Below are positions 44,555 to 60,061 of a stretch of 64,000 nt of DNA, piece after piece. Position 1 is the first letter of the stretch, and every line of letters begins with the position of its first letter. The translations under genes and the position numbers were made by a program. This DNA comes from Methylobacterium sp. Leaf117 (GTDB lineage: Bacteria > Pseudomonadota > Alphaproteobacteria > Rhizobiales > Beijerinckiaceae): contig NZ_LMNL01000034.1 in assembly GCF_001422985.1 (NCBI RefSeq), positions 517,188 through 581,187 on the forward strand, in the 5' to 3' direction. The notes beneath the pieces are model-generated. The model saw only the letters and a program-made list of their open reading frames with translations. It searched no databases and was not told the DNA's origin.

Positions 44555-44821
44555 ATGGCATCTCGACAGAGCCTGCTGCTGCTCCTCGCCCTCGGGTTGG
44601 CGACGCCGGCTGCGGGTCAAGCCCCGCCAGCATCTGAGCGAGCGCCGGCGGCCTCCAGCCATCCGCCAGCGGCCTCGACCAACGCGGCGCGCGGCGAGGC
44701 GGTCTGCGCGACGCAAGCCGACAAGAACGGGCTCACGGGAGCGGGCCGCGACACCTTCCTGCGGGAATGCGTGGCAGGCGAGAGGCTGGATCAGCCGAAA
44801 CCGGCTGGGGCGAAGCCCTAA
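44555..44821 (+). CDS. PsiF-like secreted protein
   Basis: From ATG 44555 (GGAAGG 8 bases upstream) the 88-residue product has a signal peptide (MASRQSLLLLLALGLATPAA), a Pro/Ala-rich linker and a PsiF-like repeat with two Cys (AVCATQADKNGLTGAGRDTF then LRECVAGERL). It is related in layout to the protein at 24985-25257. The function of the family is unknown. Confidence 0.65.
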   Translation: MASRQSLLLLLALGLATPAAGQAPPASERAPAASSHPPAASTNAARGEAVCATQADKNGLTGAGRDTFLRECVAGERLDQPKPAGAKP

Positions 44822-44846
44822 GCGTCCCGGCCATGGCGGGCGACGC

Positions 44847-45134
44847 TCAGAGCACCGCCGTCAGCTTGTCCGCCATGGACTGCACCTTGTCGCGCCGCGA
44901 CGAGAACGCCATCGTGAAGAAGACCCGCTGGACGCCGAGTTCGCTGAGCCGGGCCTCGCAGGCCTCGATCAGCGCACAGATGTCACCGAGTTCGCCCTCG
45001 ATATTGGTGCCGTTGGCATGCATCTCCGCCTGAAGGGGACTGGCGTCGATGACCGCCTTGATCTCCTTCACGTAGGGCGAAACCGAGGGGCCGACGCCCA
45101 TCGGGACGATGCACAGATCCGCGACGACCTTCAT
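44847..45134 (-). CDS. MTH1187-type thiamine-binding family protein
   Basis: The 95-residue protein from ATG 45134 (AGGGAGA ribosome-binding site) begins MKVVADLCIVPMGVGPSVSP and contains MHANGTNIEGELGDICALIE. Both match the MTH1187/YkoF-like small ferredoxin-fold family, some members of which bind thiamine. Acting in the cytoplasm as a tetramer is usual for the family. No thiamine genes are adjacent. Confidence 0.8.
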   Translation of the reverse strand: MKVVADLCIVPMGVGPSVSPYVKEIKAVIDASPLQAEMHANGTNIEGELGDICALIEACEARLSELGVQRVFFTMAFSSRRDKVQSMADKLTAVL

Positions 45135-45368
45135 GATGTTTCTCCCTGCGCCCGACGGCTCTGCCAGAGGTCGCACGCATCCCGGCCTGTCAATCACATC
45201 GCGGGGCCGCCTGCGCACATCGATTCCGCCCCGAATGGGTCAGCCGCGCCTGGGCCGTCGACGTGATGGCGTGCCAGCCCCCGGATCGGCCGCCACCAGG
45301 GCAGCAGGCCCGGAACCCGACGCCCAATATCGGAACGGCCGGATCGCAGCGGCCGGATCGACCCGGTC

Positions 45369-46769
<1,401 letters not shown>

Positions 46770-46883
46770 GGAGTTCTGACTCGCTGGATTGGGCGGCGGG
46801 TCATGCCCCACCATCGATGGACGAAGCGCGCGGAAGCGTCCGGCCGCGCGGGGGCGCGGCCGGCGGACGGCAGCTGCCGGGCC

Positions 46884-48176
46884 TTAGAGGTCGAGCACGA
46901 GGCGTGCCGGATCCTCCAGCGCCTCCTTGACGCGCACGAGGAAGGTCACGGCCTCCTTCCCGTCGACGATGCGGTGATCGTAGGACAGGGCGAGGTACAT
47001 CATCGGCCGCGCCTCGATTTTGCCGCCCCGCACGACGGGACGCTCCTCGATGCGGTGCATGCCGAGGATGCCCGATTGCGGCGCGTTGAGGATCGGGGTC
47101 GACATCAGCGACCCGTAGATGCCCCCGTTGGTGATCGTGAAGGTGCCGCCCTGCATCTCGTCGATCGAGAGCTTGCCGTCGCGGGCCTTCTTGCCGAAGC
47201 CCGCAATGGTCTTCTCGATGCCGGCGATCGACAGGTCGTCGGCGTTGCGCACCACCGGGACCACGAGGCCCTTATCGGTGCCGACGGCGATGCCGATGTG
47301 ATAGTAGTTCTTGTAGACGAGGTCCTGCCCGTCGATCTCGGCATTGACCGCCGGTACGTCCTTGAGGGCGCCGATCACCGCCTTGGTGAAGAAGCCCATG
47401 AAGCCGAGCTTGGTGCCGTGCTTCTTCTCGAAGATGTCCTTGTACTGGCTCCGCATCGCCATCACGGCCGACATGTCGACGTCGTTGAACGTCGTCAGCA
47501 TCGCGGCGGTGTCCTGCGCGTCCTTGAGACGGCGGGCGATGGTCTGGCGCAGCTTGGTCATGCGCACGCGCTCCTCGCGCGCCGCATCGTCGGGCTTCGA
47601 GGGTGCGCGCGGAGCGGCCGGCCTGGCCTCCTTGGCGGGAGCGGCCGCCGGGAGGGCGGAGGGCCCGGCGGAGGGCCCCTTGGCGGTGGCCTCCAGCATG
47701 TCGCCCTTGGTCACGCGGCCGTCCTTGCCGGTTCCATTAAGGGTCGACGGATCGATGCCGGATTCGCGCGCCATCTTGGCGACCGCCGGGCCATGATCGC
47801 CGGATTCGCGGGCCGCCGGGGGCGCGGCGTCGCCGTGATTGCCGTAGCCGGCGGAAGATTCCTGGGCCGGCGCCTCGGCCTTCTTGCTCTCCTGAGCCGG
47901 CGCCTCGGCCTTCTTGGGGGCCGCCTTGGCGCCGCCGGTGGCCTCGACGATCGAGCCGAGGAGCGCGCCGGGCTCCACCGTCTCGCCGTCCTTGGCCAGG
48001 ATCTCGCCGAGTTCGCCCGCCGCCGGTGCGTTGACCTCGAGGGTGACCTTGTCGGTCTCGAGTTCCACCAGCGGCTCGTCGGCCGCCACGGTGTCGCCCG
48101 GCTTCTTGAACCAGCGACCGATGGTGGCCTCGCTCACGGATTCGCCCAGGGTCGGGACGACGATATCGGTTGCCAT
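46884..48176 (-). CDS. sucB: Dihydrolipoyl succinyltransferase (E2 of 2-oxoglutarate dehydrogenase)
   Basis: The 430-residue E2 has an N-terminal lipoyl domain with the lipoylated Lys43 in [11 protein letters not shown]. An Ala/Pro/Glu linker includes a repeated [10 protein letters not shown] segment. An E1/E3-binding domain follows ([20 protein letters not shown] region to about 170). The catalytic domain ends with [13 protein letters not shown]. It transfers succinyl from lipoate to CoA. The gene is 80 bases after sucA. Confidence 0.95.
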   Translation of the reverse strand: MATDIVVPTLGESVSEATIGRWFKKPGDTVAADEPLVELETDKVTLEVNAPAAGELGEILAKDGETVEPGALLGSIVEATGGAKAAPKKAEAPAQESKKAEAPAQESSAGYGNHGDAAPPAARESGDHGPAVAKMARESGIDPSTLNGTGKDGRVTKGDMLEATAKGPSAGPSALPAAAPAKEARPAAPRAPSKPDDAAREERVRMTKLRQTIARRLKDAQDTAAMLTTFNDVDMSAVMAMRSQYKDIFEKKHGTKLGFMGFFTKAVIGALKDVPAVNAEIDGQDLVYKNYYHIGIAVGTDKGLVVPVVRNADDLSIAGIEKTIAGFGKKARDGKLSIDEMQGGTFTITNGGIYGSLMSTPILNAPQSGILGMHRIEERPVVRGGKIEARPMMYLALSYDHRIVDGKEAVTFLVRVKEALEDPARLVLDL

Positions 48177-48256
48177 GGTTCAGTGTCCGTCCGGAGAGTT
48201 GGGGCGCCTCGACGCGGCGCCTTCGGATCGAGAAACGGTGCGGGATGCGCCGGCGG

Positions 48257-51229
<2,973 letters not shown>

Positions 51230-51419
51230 CGTTCGGGTCATCCTGCCGCTTCGCGGAGCCTGCCGTCGGGGCGAGGCCCTGCCCGATCCGTTCCGCCGGG
51301 ATCGCGGTCGGGAATCGGAAGTGTGGGGAAAGACGCGGGACCCTGTCCCGCGTCGCTCGTTCCTAGATGGGGTCTCGGACCTGAACGCCGGAGCAATGCA
51401 GGCCTGCGATCCCGGAGTG

Positions 51420-52304
51420 TCAGCCGCGCAGGACGTCGACCAGCGTGCTGCCGAGGCGGGCCGGCGAGGGCGAGACCCGGATGCCGGCCGCTTCCATGGC
51501 GGCGATCTTGTCCTCGGCGCCGCCCTTGCCGCCCGAGATGATCGCGCCCGCATGGCCCATGCGGCGGCCCGGAGGCGCCGTGCGGCCGGCGATGAAGCCG
51601 ACCATGGGCTTCTTGCGGCCGCGCTTGGCCTCGTCGGCCAGGAACTGCGCCGCCTCTTCCTCGGCCGAGCCGCCGATCTCGCCGATCATCACGATCGACT
51701 CGGTCTTGTCGTCGGCCAGGAACAGCTCGAGCATGGAGATGAATTCCGTGCCCTTCACCGGGTCGCCGCCGATGCCCACCGCCGTGGTCTGGCCGAGTCC
51801 CGCATTGGTGGTCTGGAACACGGCCTCGTAGGTCAGCGTGCCGGAGCGCGAGACGATACCCACCGAGCCGGGCTTGAAGATGTTGGCCGGCATGATGCCG
51901 ATCTTGCACTGGCCGGCGGTGACGATGCCGGGGCAGTTCGGGCCGACGAGGCGGGACTTCGAACCTTCCAGGGCGCGCTTGACCCGCACCATGTCGAGCA
52001 CCGGAATGCCCTCGGTGATGCAGACGATGAGCGGGATCTCGGCCTGGATCGCCTCGCAGATCGCGTCGGCCGCGCCCGGCGGCGGCACGTAGACCACGGA
52101 AGCGTCGGCGCCCGTGGCCTCGCGCGCCTCCGCCACCGTGTCGAAGACCGGCAGGTTGAGGTGCTTCGAGCCGCCCTTACCGGGCGAGGTGCCGCCGACC
52201 ATCTTGGTGCCGTAGGCGATGGCCTGCTCGGAGTGGAAGGTCCCGTTCTTGCCGGTGAAGCCCTGGCAGATGACCTTGGTGTTCGCGTCGATCAGGATGG
52301 ACAT
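51420..52304 (-). CDS. sucD: Succinyl-CoA synthetase alpha subunit
   Basis: The 294-residue subunit binds CoA ([15 protein letters not shown]) and carries the phosphohistidine His251 in [15 protein letters not shown]. It forms a complex with SucC to make succinate and ATP or GTP. ATG 52304 lies 8 bases after sucC, so the two are co-translated. Confidence 0.97.
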   Translation of the reverse strand: MSILIDANTKVICQGFTGKNGTFHSEQAIAYGTKMVGGTSPGKGGSKHLNLPVFDTVAEAREATGADASVVYVPPPGAADAICEAIQAEIPLIVCITEGIPVLDMVRVKRALEGSKSRLVGPNCPGIVTAGQCKIGIMPANIFKPGSVGIVSRSGTLTYEAVFQTTNAGLGQTTAVGIGGDPVKGTEFISMLELFLADDKTESIVMIGEIGGSAEEEAAQFLADEAKRGRKKPMVGFIAGRTAPPGRRMGHAGAIISGGKGGAEDKIAAMEAAGIRVSPSPARLGSTLVDVLRG

Positions 52305-52312
52305 GGGTACTC

Positions 52313-53509
52313 TCAGCCCTTCTTCACGGCGGCGACGATCTTCTGCGCGGCGTCGTCGAGGTCGTCGGCGGGGATCACGTTCAGGCCGGAATTCCGGATG
52401 ATCTCCTTGCCCTTCTCGACGTTGGTGCCCTCCAGGCGCACCACCAGGGGCACCTGCAGGCCGACCGCCTTCACCGCCGCGATCACGCCGTTGGCGATCA
52501 CGTCGCACTTCATGATCCCGCCGAAGATGTTGACCAGGATGCCCTTCACCTGCGGATCGGCGGTGATGATCTTGAAGGCCGCCGTGACCTTCTCCTCGGA
52601 CGCGCCGCCGCCGACATCGAGGAAGTTCGCCGGCTCCTCGCCGTAGAGCTTGATGATGTCGAGGGTCGCCATGGCGAGGCCGGCGCCGTTGACCATGCAG
52701 CCGATGGTGCCGTCTAGCGCGATGTAGGCCAGATCGTACTTCGAGGCCTCGATCTCCTTGGCGTCCTCCTCGGTCTCGTCACGCAGGGCCACGATGTCGG
52801 GGTGGCGGTAGAGGGCGTTCGAGTCGAAGGAGATCTTGGCATCGAGGCACTTGAGATGGCCGTCGCCGGTGAGCACCAGCGGGTTGATCTCCAGCATGCT
52901 CATGTCCTTGGCGGTGAACGCCTCGTAGAGCCGGGTGGTGAGGTCGCCCGCTTCCTTGGCCTGGGCGCCCGAGAGGCCGAGGGTCTTGGCGACGAGGCGG
53001 CCGTGATGGGGCATCACGCCGGTGGCCGGGTCGACCGAGAAGGTGACGATCTTCTCGGGCGTGTCGTGGGCGACCGTCTCGATGTCCATGCCGCCTTCCG
53101 TCGAGACGACGTACGCGACCTTGCCGGTCTCGCGATCCACCAGCATCGAGAGGTAGAACTCCGCCTCGATCTGGGCGCCCTCCTCGATGTAGAGACGGTT
53201 GACCTGCTTGCCGGCCTCGCCGGTCTGGATCGTGACGAGGGTCTGGCCCAGCATTTCGCCGGCGAACTGCTTGACCTCGTCGAGGGACTTGGTGACGCGC
53301 ACGCCGCCCTTGGCGCCGGCGGGAGCTCCCTTGAAGGTCCCCTTGCCGCGGCCGCCCGCGTGGATCTGGGACTTCACCACCCAGACCGGGCCGCCGAGTT
53401 CCTTGGCGGCCGCCTCGGCCTCCTCGGGCTTGAAGATCGGCACGCCGCGCGAGACGGGCAGGCCGAATTCCTTCAGCACCGCCTTGGCCTGGTACTCGTG
53501 AATGTTCAT
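52313..53509 (-). CDS. sucC: Succinyl-CoA synthetase beta subunit
   Basis: The 398-residue ATP-grasp subunit begins [20 protein letters not shown]. It has the nucleotide-binding [12 protein letters not shown] and the C-terminal [17 protein letters not shown]. Standard length. It follows mdh by 139 bases, a gap that holds a dispersed palindromic repeat. Confidence 0.97.
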   Translation of the reverse strand: MNIHEYQAKAVLKEFGLPVSRGVPIFKPEEAEAAAKELGGPVWVVKSQIHAGGRGKGTFKGAPAGAKGGVRVTKSLDEVKQFAGEMLGQTLVTIQTGEAGKQVNRLYIEEGAQIEAEFYLSMLVDRETGKVAYVVSTEGGMDIETVAHDTPEKIVTFSVDPATGVMPHHGRLVAKTLGLSGAQAKEAGDLTTRLYEAFTAKDMSMLEINPLVLTGDGHLKCLDAKISFDSNALYRHPDIVALRDETEEDAKEIEASKYDLAYIALDGTIGCMVNGAGLAMATLDIIKLYGEEPANFLDVGGGASEEKVTAAFKIITADPQVKGILVNIFGGIMKCDVIANGVIAAVKAVGLQVPLVVRLEGTNVEKGKEIIRNSGLNVIPADDLDDAAQKIVAAVKKG

Positions 53510-53525
53510 GGATTCAGACCCTCAA

Positions 53526-53641
53526 CGTCATCCCGGGGCCGCGACGCGGAGCCCGGGATCCAGAAACACAGGTTGCGATCCAGCCTGCCGCGTCGGCGGC
53601 CCTGGATTCCGGGCGCGCCGGCGGGCGCCCCGGAACGACGG
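53526..53641. repeat. Dispersed palindromic intergenic repeat, copy 1
   Basis: About 116 bases that form an imperfect palindrome: CGTCATCCCGGGG at the left pairs with CCCCGGAACGACG at the right, and inside CCCGGGATCCAG pairs with CTGGATTCCGGG. It is closely related to 61907-62021. It sits between mdh and sucC and could form a stable RNA hairpin in the transcript. Confidence 0.8.
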
Positions 53642-53648
53642 CCGGCGA

Positions 53649-54764
<1,116 letters not shown>

Positions 54765-54884
54765 TCAGGCGGGCACCGGCCACCGCCGAAAAAGCGCAGA
54801 CCCCTCAGGCAGTTGGCAGAATAGGCATCGACTTGGTTCGGCGGCGAAGCTCAGGTGACAGATCAAAAACTCTGTCACGGAGGC

Positions 54885-55733
54885 TCAGAGCGTCCCGGTC
54901 CGCAGCACCTTCTGGATCGCCAGAATCACCGCGCCCAGACGGGCTTCGACGAGGTCGCGCGGCAGGTCGGCATCGTGCTGAATCGCCAGCGGATGGGTGA
55001 AGCGGTAGCTGGCATCGAAGATGTGCGCGATGGCCCGCTCGCGGTCCCGGGCGACGAAGGCGCCGGCCCCGATGCCCTCCTCCACCACGCGCTCCACGAG
55101 ACTGCGCAGCCGGACCCGGTGGCGCCGGGCAATGGGGCGCGCGCCCACGGTGGCGTCGAGGTGGACGGCGAACAGGTTCGGCTCATGCACCAGCGTCTCG
55201 CGCTGGACGCTCGCCAGGGCGGTGAGCAGGCGCTCGATCTTGTCGTCGGCCGGGTCCGGCGCATCGGCGATGCGGGCGAGTTCCGCCTCGACGTCGCGCA
55301 GCCAGCGCCCCGCCACCGCATCGAGGAGCGCGTCCTTCGAGGGGAAGTAGCGGTAGACATTGGCGTGGGTCATGCCCGCCTCGGCGGCGACGGCCACCAC
55401 GGTCACGCGCTTGGGTCCGAGGCGGCGCAGATGTTCCGTGGCGACGGCGAGCAGGCGCGCATCGACGGCCAATGGCGCGGTCGGCCGGGGCGCCGGACGC
55501 CCCAGGCGCGGCACCGTGAGGCGGACACCGATGTCCTTGGCGCCGGCCTCGTTGGCCGCACTCTCACCCGATGGGTCGAAGTCGCGCGACCCGGAATCGC
55601 GTGACCCGGAATCTTCCGACTTGAAATCTTCCGACTTAAAATCGTGCGACTCGGAATCCTGCGACTCGGAACTCTGGCCGTGTCCGAGGTTGATCGCGTG
55701 ATCGAAGGCGAAAGGCGGGCCGGGCGGCTGCAT
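54885..55733 (-). CDS. TetR-family regulator with repetitive Ser/Asp-rich N-terminal extension
   Basis: A TetR helix-turn-helix lies in the stretch RVTVVAVAAEAGMTHANVYR and is followed by YFPSKDALLDAV, then a helical ligand-binding domain. The frame is open far upstream (to 55892). ATG 55733 is the most plausible start and gives about 282 residues. The 30-40 residues before the TetR domain are made of a 15-bp tandem repeat (SEDSG/SRDFD-like pentapeptides), unusual for this family. An internal start near the domain is possible. The regulated genes are not evident. Confidence 0.75.
   Translation of the reverse strand: MQPPGPPFAFDHAINLGHGQSSESQDSESHDFKSEDFKSEDSGSRDSGSRDFDPSGESAANEAGAKDIGVRLTVPRLGRPAPRPTAPLAVDARLLAVATEHLRRLGPKRVTVVAVAAEAGMTHANVYRYFPSKDALLDAVAGRWLRDVEAELARIADAPDPADDKIERLLTALASVQRETLVHEPNLFAVHLDATVGARPIARRHRVRLRSLVERVVEEGIGAGAFVARDRERAIAHIFDASYRFTHPLAIQHDADLPRDLVEARLGAVILAIQKVLRTGTL
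55576..55680. repeat. 15-bp tandem repeat, seven units, in the TetR gene
   Basis: Units of the type TCGGAATCCTGCGAC repeat from 55576 to 55680 with drift and encode acidic/serine pentapeptides in frame. Confidence 0.85.
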
Positions 55734-55758
55734 CAATGGGACACCGGGGCTCGTGGAA

Positions 55759-55803
55759 GGGATCGGCAAGCAGGAGATAGGCAGGCAGGAGATAGGCAAG
55801 ACA
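55759..55803. repeat. Second 15-bp tandem repeat, three units, upstream of the TetR start
   Basis: GAGATAGGCAGGCAG-type units occur at 55759, 55774 and 55789, close to the probable start of the TetR gene. Confidence 0.75.
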
Positions 55804-55922
55804 GGGGTGCGCAAGGCTCCCGTTTGGGTCCGTCTTGCCAGAACGGATCTCACCCACCGGAACGTCCAGATGACGGGAACCAATGACAGCACCCGCCCTT
55901 CTGTAATGCCCCCTTTAGCGAG

Positions 55923-56702
55923 TTAGAACCGGTTCTTCCAGGCCCTTAGTGCAGTAAAGACAACCGAGGGCTGGGTTCCGGGGGTCAGACCCACGGCCTG
56001 CGCGAGGGCCGCCTCACCGGCGCGCAGGAACGGATTGGTCGCCCGCTCCGCGCCGATCGTGCTCGGAATCAGGACGCGTCCCTCGGCCTTCGCGCGCTCC
56101 GCCTCCGCCGCCCGTTCGGCCAGAACCGCGTTGCCGGGCTCGGCCGCCAGCGCGAAACGCGCGTTGGACAGGACGTAGTCGTGGCCGCTGTAGACCGCCG
56201 TCGCATCGGGCAGCGGCAGGAAGCGCGCCAGCGAATGCCACAGGGTGGCGGGCTCGTCCTCCATCACCCGCCCGCAGCCCAGGGTGAACAGGGTGTCGCC
56301 CGCGAACACCACGCCGGCCTCGGCAAACCAGTAGGTGACGTGGTCGGCGCAATGCCCCGGCGTTTCCCAGACCTCGGCGGCGAGATCGCCGACCTGGACC
56401 CCATCGCCCTCCGACACGGTGACGTCGACCTCCGGGACGGCGGCGCCCGCCTTGAGGGGCGCCGTCACCCGCGCGCCGGTGCGACGTTTCACCTCCGGGA
56501 TGCCCTCCACATGGTCGCCGTGCCGATGCGTCACGAGGATGTCGGTGAGGGTCCAGCCGGTCTCCGCCAGGGCGGCCAGGACCGCGTCGGCCTCTGGCAC
56601 GTCGATGGCCGCGCAGGCGCCGGTGGCGGGGTCGCGGATCAGGACTCCGATGTTGTCGGAGCGGCACAGGAAGGTGTGGATCTCGGGCTTTGCGGCAGTC
56701 AT
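55923..56702 (-). CDS. gloB: Hydroxyacylglutathione hydrolase (glyoxalase II)
   Basis: The 259-residue metallo-beta-lactamase-fold enzyme hydrolyses S-lactoylglutathione. The metal motif THRHGDH gives His59, His61, Asp63 and His64; further ligands are in TPGHCADHV, FAGDTLF and YSGHDY. The C-terminal substrate-binding extension is present (RATNPFLRAGE). Start ATG 56702. The divergent upstream gap contains a 20-bp tandem repeat. It is transcribed away from the methyltransferase gene. Confidence 0.9.
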   Translation of the reverse strand: MTAAKPEIHTFLCRSDNIGVLIRDPATGACAAIDVPEADAVLAALAETGWTLTDILVTHRHGDHVEGIPEVKRRTGARVTAPLKAGAAVPEVDVTVSEGDGVQVGDLAAEVWETPGHCADHVTYWFAEAGVVFAGDTLFTLGCGRVMEDEPATLWHSLARFLPLPDATAVYSGHDYVLSNARFALAAEPGNAVLAERAAEAERAKAEGRVLIPSTIGAERATNPFLRAGEAALAQAVGLTPGTQPSVVFTALRAWKNRF

Positions 56703-56723
56703 GGCAGCGTCCTCGGGGATGGC

Positions 56724-56783
56724 GGCGTCGAACAGGACATGGTGGCGTCGAGCAGGACATCGTTGCGTCGACCAGGACATGGG
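56724..56783. repeat. 20-bp tandem repeat, three units, between gloB and the methyltransferase gene
   Basis: GGCGTCGAACAGGACATGGT-like units start at 56724, 56744 and 56764, just upstream of gloB in the shared divergent promoter region. Confidence 0.85.
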
Positions 56784-56930
56784 ACCCGCGGACGCCGGGT
56801 CCAGGTGGTTTTTCCCCGGTCCCCGCCCCCCTCGGGCCGATCCGGGCTTGTCGGGCGGGGTGCCGGCCCCCATTGATCCCCTGCACCTGTTTTTTCGCGC
56901 CCCGCCCCGTGGCCGCTCGAAACCTGTCCC

Positions 56931-57665
56931 ATGCGCCTCGACGTCACTGATCTGCGCGCCTTCTATGCGAGCCCCCTGGGGGGCGTGACGCACCGCATCG
57001 TCGCGCGCGCGATCCACAGCTTTCTGGGCTCGGTGTCGGGCCTGCGCGTGCTCGGGCTCGGCTACGCCACGCCGTATCTCGGCCCCGTCCACGTCATCGC
57101 CGAACGGACCCTGGCCTTCATGCCGGCGACCCAGGGGGTGGTGAACTGGCCCGGCAGCGGCCGCTCCTGCTCGGCGCTGGCCGATCCCACGATGATGCCC
57201 CTGCCGGAAGCGGCGGTGGACCGGGTGATCCTGGTGCACGCCCTCGAATCGGTCGAGAGCCCGACGGAGCTGCTGCAGGACGTCTGGCGCGTGCTGACAC
57301 CGGGCGGGCGCATGATCCTGGTGGTGCCGAACCGGCGCGGCGTCTGGGCCCGGCGCGATGCGACCCCGTTCGGTCACGGCCAGCCCTACAGCCGCTCGCA
57401 GCTCGCCCGGCTGATGCGCAGCACCCAGTTCTCCCCCGAGGGCTGGGCCGAGACCCTGTACATGCCGCCGGTGGAGAACCGGTTGCTGCTGCGTACCGCG
57501 AGCGCCTGGGAGCGCATGGGCACGAGCCTGTCCCTGCCCTTCGCCGGGCTGCACGTGATCGACGCCACCAAGCAGCTCTACCGCCCGGTCGCCGTGCGGC
57601 GCGCGCGCAAGGTCGCCCGCCTCGCCCCGGCCCGCGTCCTGGTGCCCGCCCCCTCGCCGGGTTGA
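56931..57665 (+). CDS. SAM-dependent methyltransferase (class I, type 11)
   Basis: The 244-residue protein has a Rossmann-type methyltransferase core: a nucleotide-binding LRVLGLGYATPYL near residue 38, ALESVESPTELLQDVWRVLT and the strand GGRMILVVPNRRGVWA. It is commonly found divergent to gloB in Rhizobiales. Substrate unknown. It is followed 4 bases later by the marC-type gene. Confidence 0.8.
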   Translation: MRLDVTDLRAFYASPLGGVTHRIVARAIHSFLGSVSGLRVLGLGYATPYLGPVHVIAERTLAFMPATQGVVNWPGSGRSCSALADPTMMPLPEAAVDRVILVHALESVESPTELLQDVWRVLTPGGRMILVVPNRRGVWARRDATPFGHGQPYSRSQLARLMRSTQFSPEGWAETLYMPPVENRLLLRTASAWERMGTSLSLPFAGLHVIDATKQLYRPVAVRRARKVARLAPARVLVPAPSPG

Positions 57666-57669
57666 GCGC

Positions 57670-58359
57670 ATGCTGAACCTGATCGCGCCGGAGGCCGCGC
57701 TCCAGAGCTTCGTGCTCGCCTTCTCGTCCCTGTTCTCCATCGTGAACCCGGTGGGTTCGTCCCTGATCTTCGCGCAGGTGACGGCGCTGAACTCCCACGC
57801 CGAGCGCCTGGAGCTGGCCCGGCGCATCGGCTTCTACGCCGCCCTCATCATGCTCTCGACCCTGTGGGCCGGGGCGCCGATCCTCAACTTCTTCGGCGTC
57901 TCGCTGGCGGCGCTGCGCATCGCCGGCGGCCTCGTGGTGGCGGCCTCGGCCTGGACGCTGCTGACGGCGCCGGAGGCGCGCGAGGCCCGCAAGCAGGCCG
58001 AGGTGACCCGGGACCCCGCCGGAAACCTCGCCGAGATCGCATTCTTTCCCCTGACGCTCCCCTTCACCACCGGGCCCGGCACCATCGCGGTGGCGATCGC
58101 GCTGGGCTCCAACCGGCCCGCGCCCGGGCCGGACCGGATCGGCTTCTACGTCGGCATGTCCCTGGCGGCGCTGGCCATCGCCGTGCTGGTGCGCTTCACC
58201 TACGGCTCGGCCGACCGGGTGGTGACCTGGATCGGCCCCGTCGGCGCGCGGGTGCTCGGACGGCTCTTCGCCTTCCTGCTGCTCTGCGTCGGCACCCAGA
58301 TCACCGTGAACGGCGTCACCGACGTGCTCGGGCCGCTGCTGGCGCAGGCGGGGCGCTGA
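57670..58359 (+). CDS. MarC-family integral membrane protein
   Basis: The 229-residue protein has six membrane segments. The MarC features FSIVNPVGSSLIFAQ near the N-terminus and FFPLTLPFTTGPGTIAVAIA in the middle are present. It is co-transcribed with the methyltransferase. The function of the family is still unclear; despite the name, a role in antibiotic resistance is not established. Confidence 0.85.
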   Translation: MLNLIAPEAALQSFVLAFSSLFSIVNPVGSSLIFAQVTALNSHAERLELARRIGFYAALIMLSTLWAGAPILNFFGVSLAALRIAGGLVVAASAWTLLTAPEAREARKQAEVTRDPAGNLAEIAFFPLTLPFTTGPGTIAVAIALGSNRPAPGPDRIGFYVGMSLAALAIAVLVRFTYGSADRVVTWIGPVGARVLGRLFAFLLLCVGTQITVNGVTDVLGPLLAQAGR

Positions 58360-58379
58360 AGTCCCTCCGGGGCGCCGAC

Positions 58380-58419
58380 CCTTGCAAATCTTTGCCGATC
58401 CTCGCCGATCCTTGCCGCT
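58380..58419. repeat. 10-bp tandem repeat, four units
   Basis: CCTTGCAAAT, CTTTGCCGAT, CCTCGCCGAT and CCTTGCCGCT follow each other between marC and dapB, on the 10-bp helical period. Confidence 0.6.
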
Positions 58420-58458
58420 GCCCGCCGGAGGCTGTACCGCAGGCGCGAGTTCGACAGG

Positions 58459-59271
58459 ATGACGAGGCCAGGCATGCGGCTCGTGGTGGTGGGCGCCGAC
58501 GGGCGCATGGGGCGGATGCTGATCCGCGCGGTGGCGGAGACCGAGGGCTGCACGCTGTCGGGCGCCATCGAGCGCGCGGGCTCCGAGGCCCTGGGGCAGG
58601 ATGCCGGCACGTTGGCGGGTCTTCAGCCCCTCGGCGTCGCGGTCACGGACGACCCGCTGCCGGTCTTCGCGGCGGCCGAGGGTGTCCTCGACTTCACCGC
58701 GCCCGCCGCCACCACCTTCTTCGCCGAGCTCGCCGCCCAGGCCCGCATCGTCCACGTGGTCGGCACCACGGGCCTGCAGGAGGCCGACCTCGCCAAGCTC
58801 GGAGCGGCCGCCCACCATGCCCGCATCGTGCGCTCGGGCAACATGTCCCTCGGGGTCAACCTCGTCGCCGGCCTCGTGCGCCGGATGGCGGCGGCCCTCG
58901 GCGAGGATTTCGATATCGAGGTCGTCGAGATGCATCACCGCATGAAGGTCGATGCGCCCTCGGGGACGGCCCTGCTGCTCGGCGAGGCGGCGGCCGAGGG
59001 GCGCGGCGTCGCCCTGGCCGACGCCCGCGTCTCCACCCGCGACGGCCATACCGGGGCGCGCCGGCCCGGCGACATCGGCTTCGCCACCCTGCGCGGCGGC
59101 ACGGTGGTGGGCGACCACAGCGTGGTCTTCGCCGGCCCCGGCGAGCGCATCACCGTCAGCCATCACGCCGAGGACCGCGCGATCTTCGCGCGCGGGGCCG
59201 TGCGGGCGGCGCTCTGGGCCTTCGACAGGCCCCCCGGTCTCTACGGGATGGACGACGTCCTCGGGCTTTAA
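58459..59271 (+). CDS. dapB: 4-hydroxy-tetrahydrodipicolinate reductase
   Basis: The 270-residue enzyme of lysine and meso-diaminopimelate synthesis has the NAD(P) motif [10 protein letters not shown] (11-20). The catalytic region [15 protein letters not shown] holds His159/His160 and Lys163. The sequence begins [10 protein letters not shown]; a start five codons later is possible. It lies upstream of gpmA on the same strand. Confidence 0.95.
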   Translation: MTRPGMRLVVVGADGRMGRMLIRAVAETEGCTLSGAIERAGSEALGQDAGTLAGLQPLGVAVTDDPLPVFAAAEGVLDFTAPAATTFFAELAAQARIVHVVGTTGLQEADLAKLGAAAHHARIVRSGNMSLGVNLVAGLVRRMAAALGEDFDIEVVEMHHRMKVDAPSGTALLLGEAAAEGRGVALADARVSTRDGHTGARRPGDIGFATLRGGTVVGDHSVVFAGPGERITVSHHAEDRAIFARGAVRAALWAFDRPPGLYGMDDVLGL

Positions 59272-59412
59272 TACGGAAGCCACGTCGGCACGGCGGCCCC
59301 GTCATCCGCCGTTCAGATTCGGGCGCCCATGAGCCGCCGAACGCACGTTCGCTGCATTGCACCATCGCCTCGCGAGGGTGTTGTCTCCAAAGACCAAGAG
59401 GATCGCCCCCCG

Positions 59413-60051
59413 ATGGATCGCCTTCTCGTCCTCGCTCGCCATGGCCAGAGCGAATGGAACCTCAAGAAGCTCTTCACGGGCTGGCGTGATCCCGAGCTGA
59501 CGGACCGCGGCGTCGAGGAGGCCCGCAATGCCGGGCGCTGGCTCAAGGAGCAGGGCTACGGCTTCGACGTCGCCTTCACCTCCAACCTGAAGCGGGCCCA
59601 GCGCACCTGCGCGCTGATCCTGGAGGAGATGGATCTCGGCGGCATCGAGACGATCCGCAACGAGGCCCTGAACGAGCGCGATTACGGCGACCTGTCCGGA
59701 CTCAACAAGGACGATGCCCGCGAGCGCTGGGGCGACGCCCAGGTGCATCAGTGGCGCCGGTCCTACGACGTGCCCCCGCCCGGCGGCGAGAGCCTGAAGG
59801 ACACCGCCGCCCGGGTCCTGCCCTACTACATCCAGGTCATCCTGCCCCGCGTGATGGCGGGCGAGCGCGTTCTGGTGGCCGCTCACGGCAATTCCCTGCG
59901 GGCTCTCGTGATGGTGCTCGACGGCATGACCACGAAGACCATCGCCAGCCTCGAGATCGCCACCGGCATCCCGCTCGTCTACCAGCTCAAGGCCGACACG
60001 ACGGTGGAGAGCAAGACGGTGCTGGAGCACGACATCGACCACAAGGCCTGA
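59413..60051 (+). CDS. gpmA: 2,3-Bisphosphoglycerate-dependent phosphoglycerate mutase
   Basis: The 212-residue histidine phosphatase-fold enzyme interconverts 3- and 2-phosphoglycerate. The phosphorylated His10 lies in [36 protein letters not shown] and the second His in [11 protein letters not shown] are all present. It follows dapB by 141 bases, and alkB starts 10 bases after its stop. Confidence 0.95.
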   Translation: MDRLLVLARHGQSEWNLKKLFTGWRDPELTDRGVEEARNAGRWLKEQGYGFDVAFTSNLKRAQRTCALILEEMDLGGIETIRNEALNERDYGDLSGLNKDDARERWGDAQVHQWRRSYDVPPPGGESLKDTAARVLPYYIQVILPRVMAGERVLVAAHGNSLRALVMVLDGMTTKTIASLEIATGIPLVYQLKADTTVESKTVLEHDIDHKA

Positions 60052-60061
60052 TCGCGGGCGC

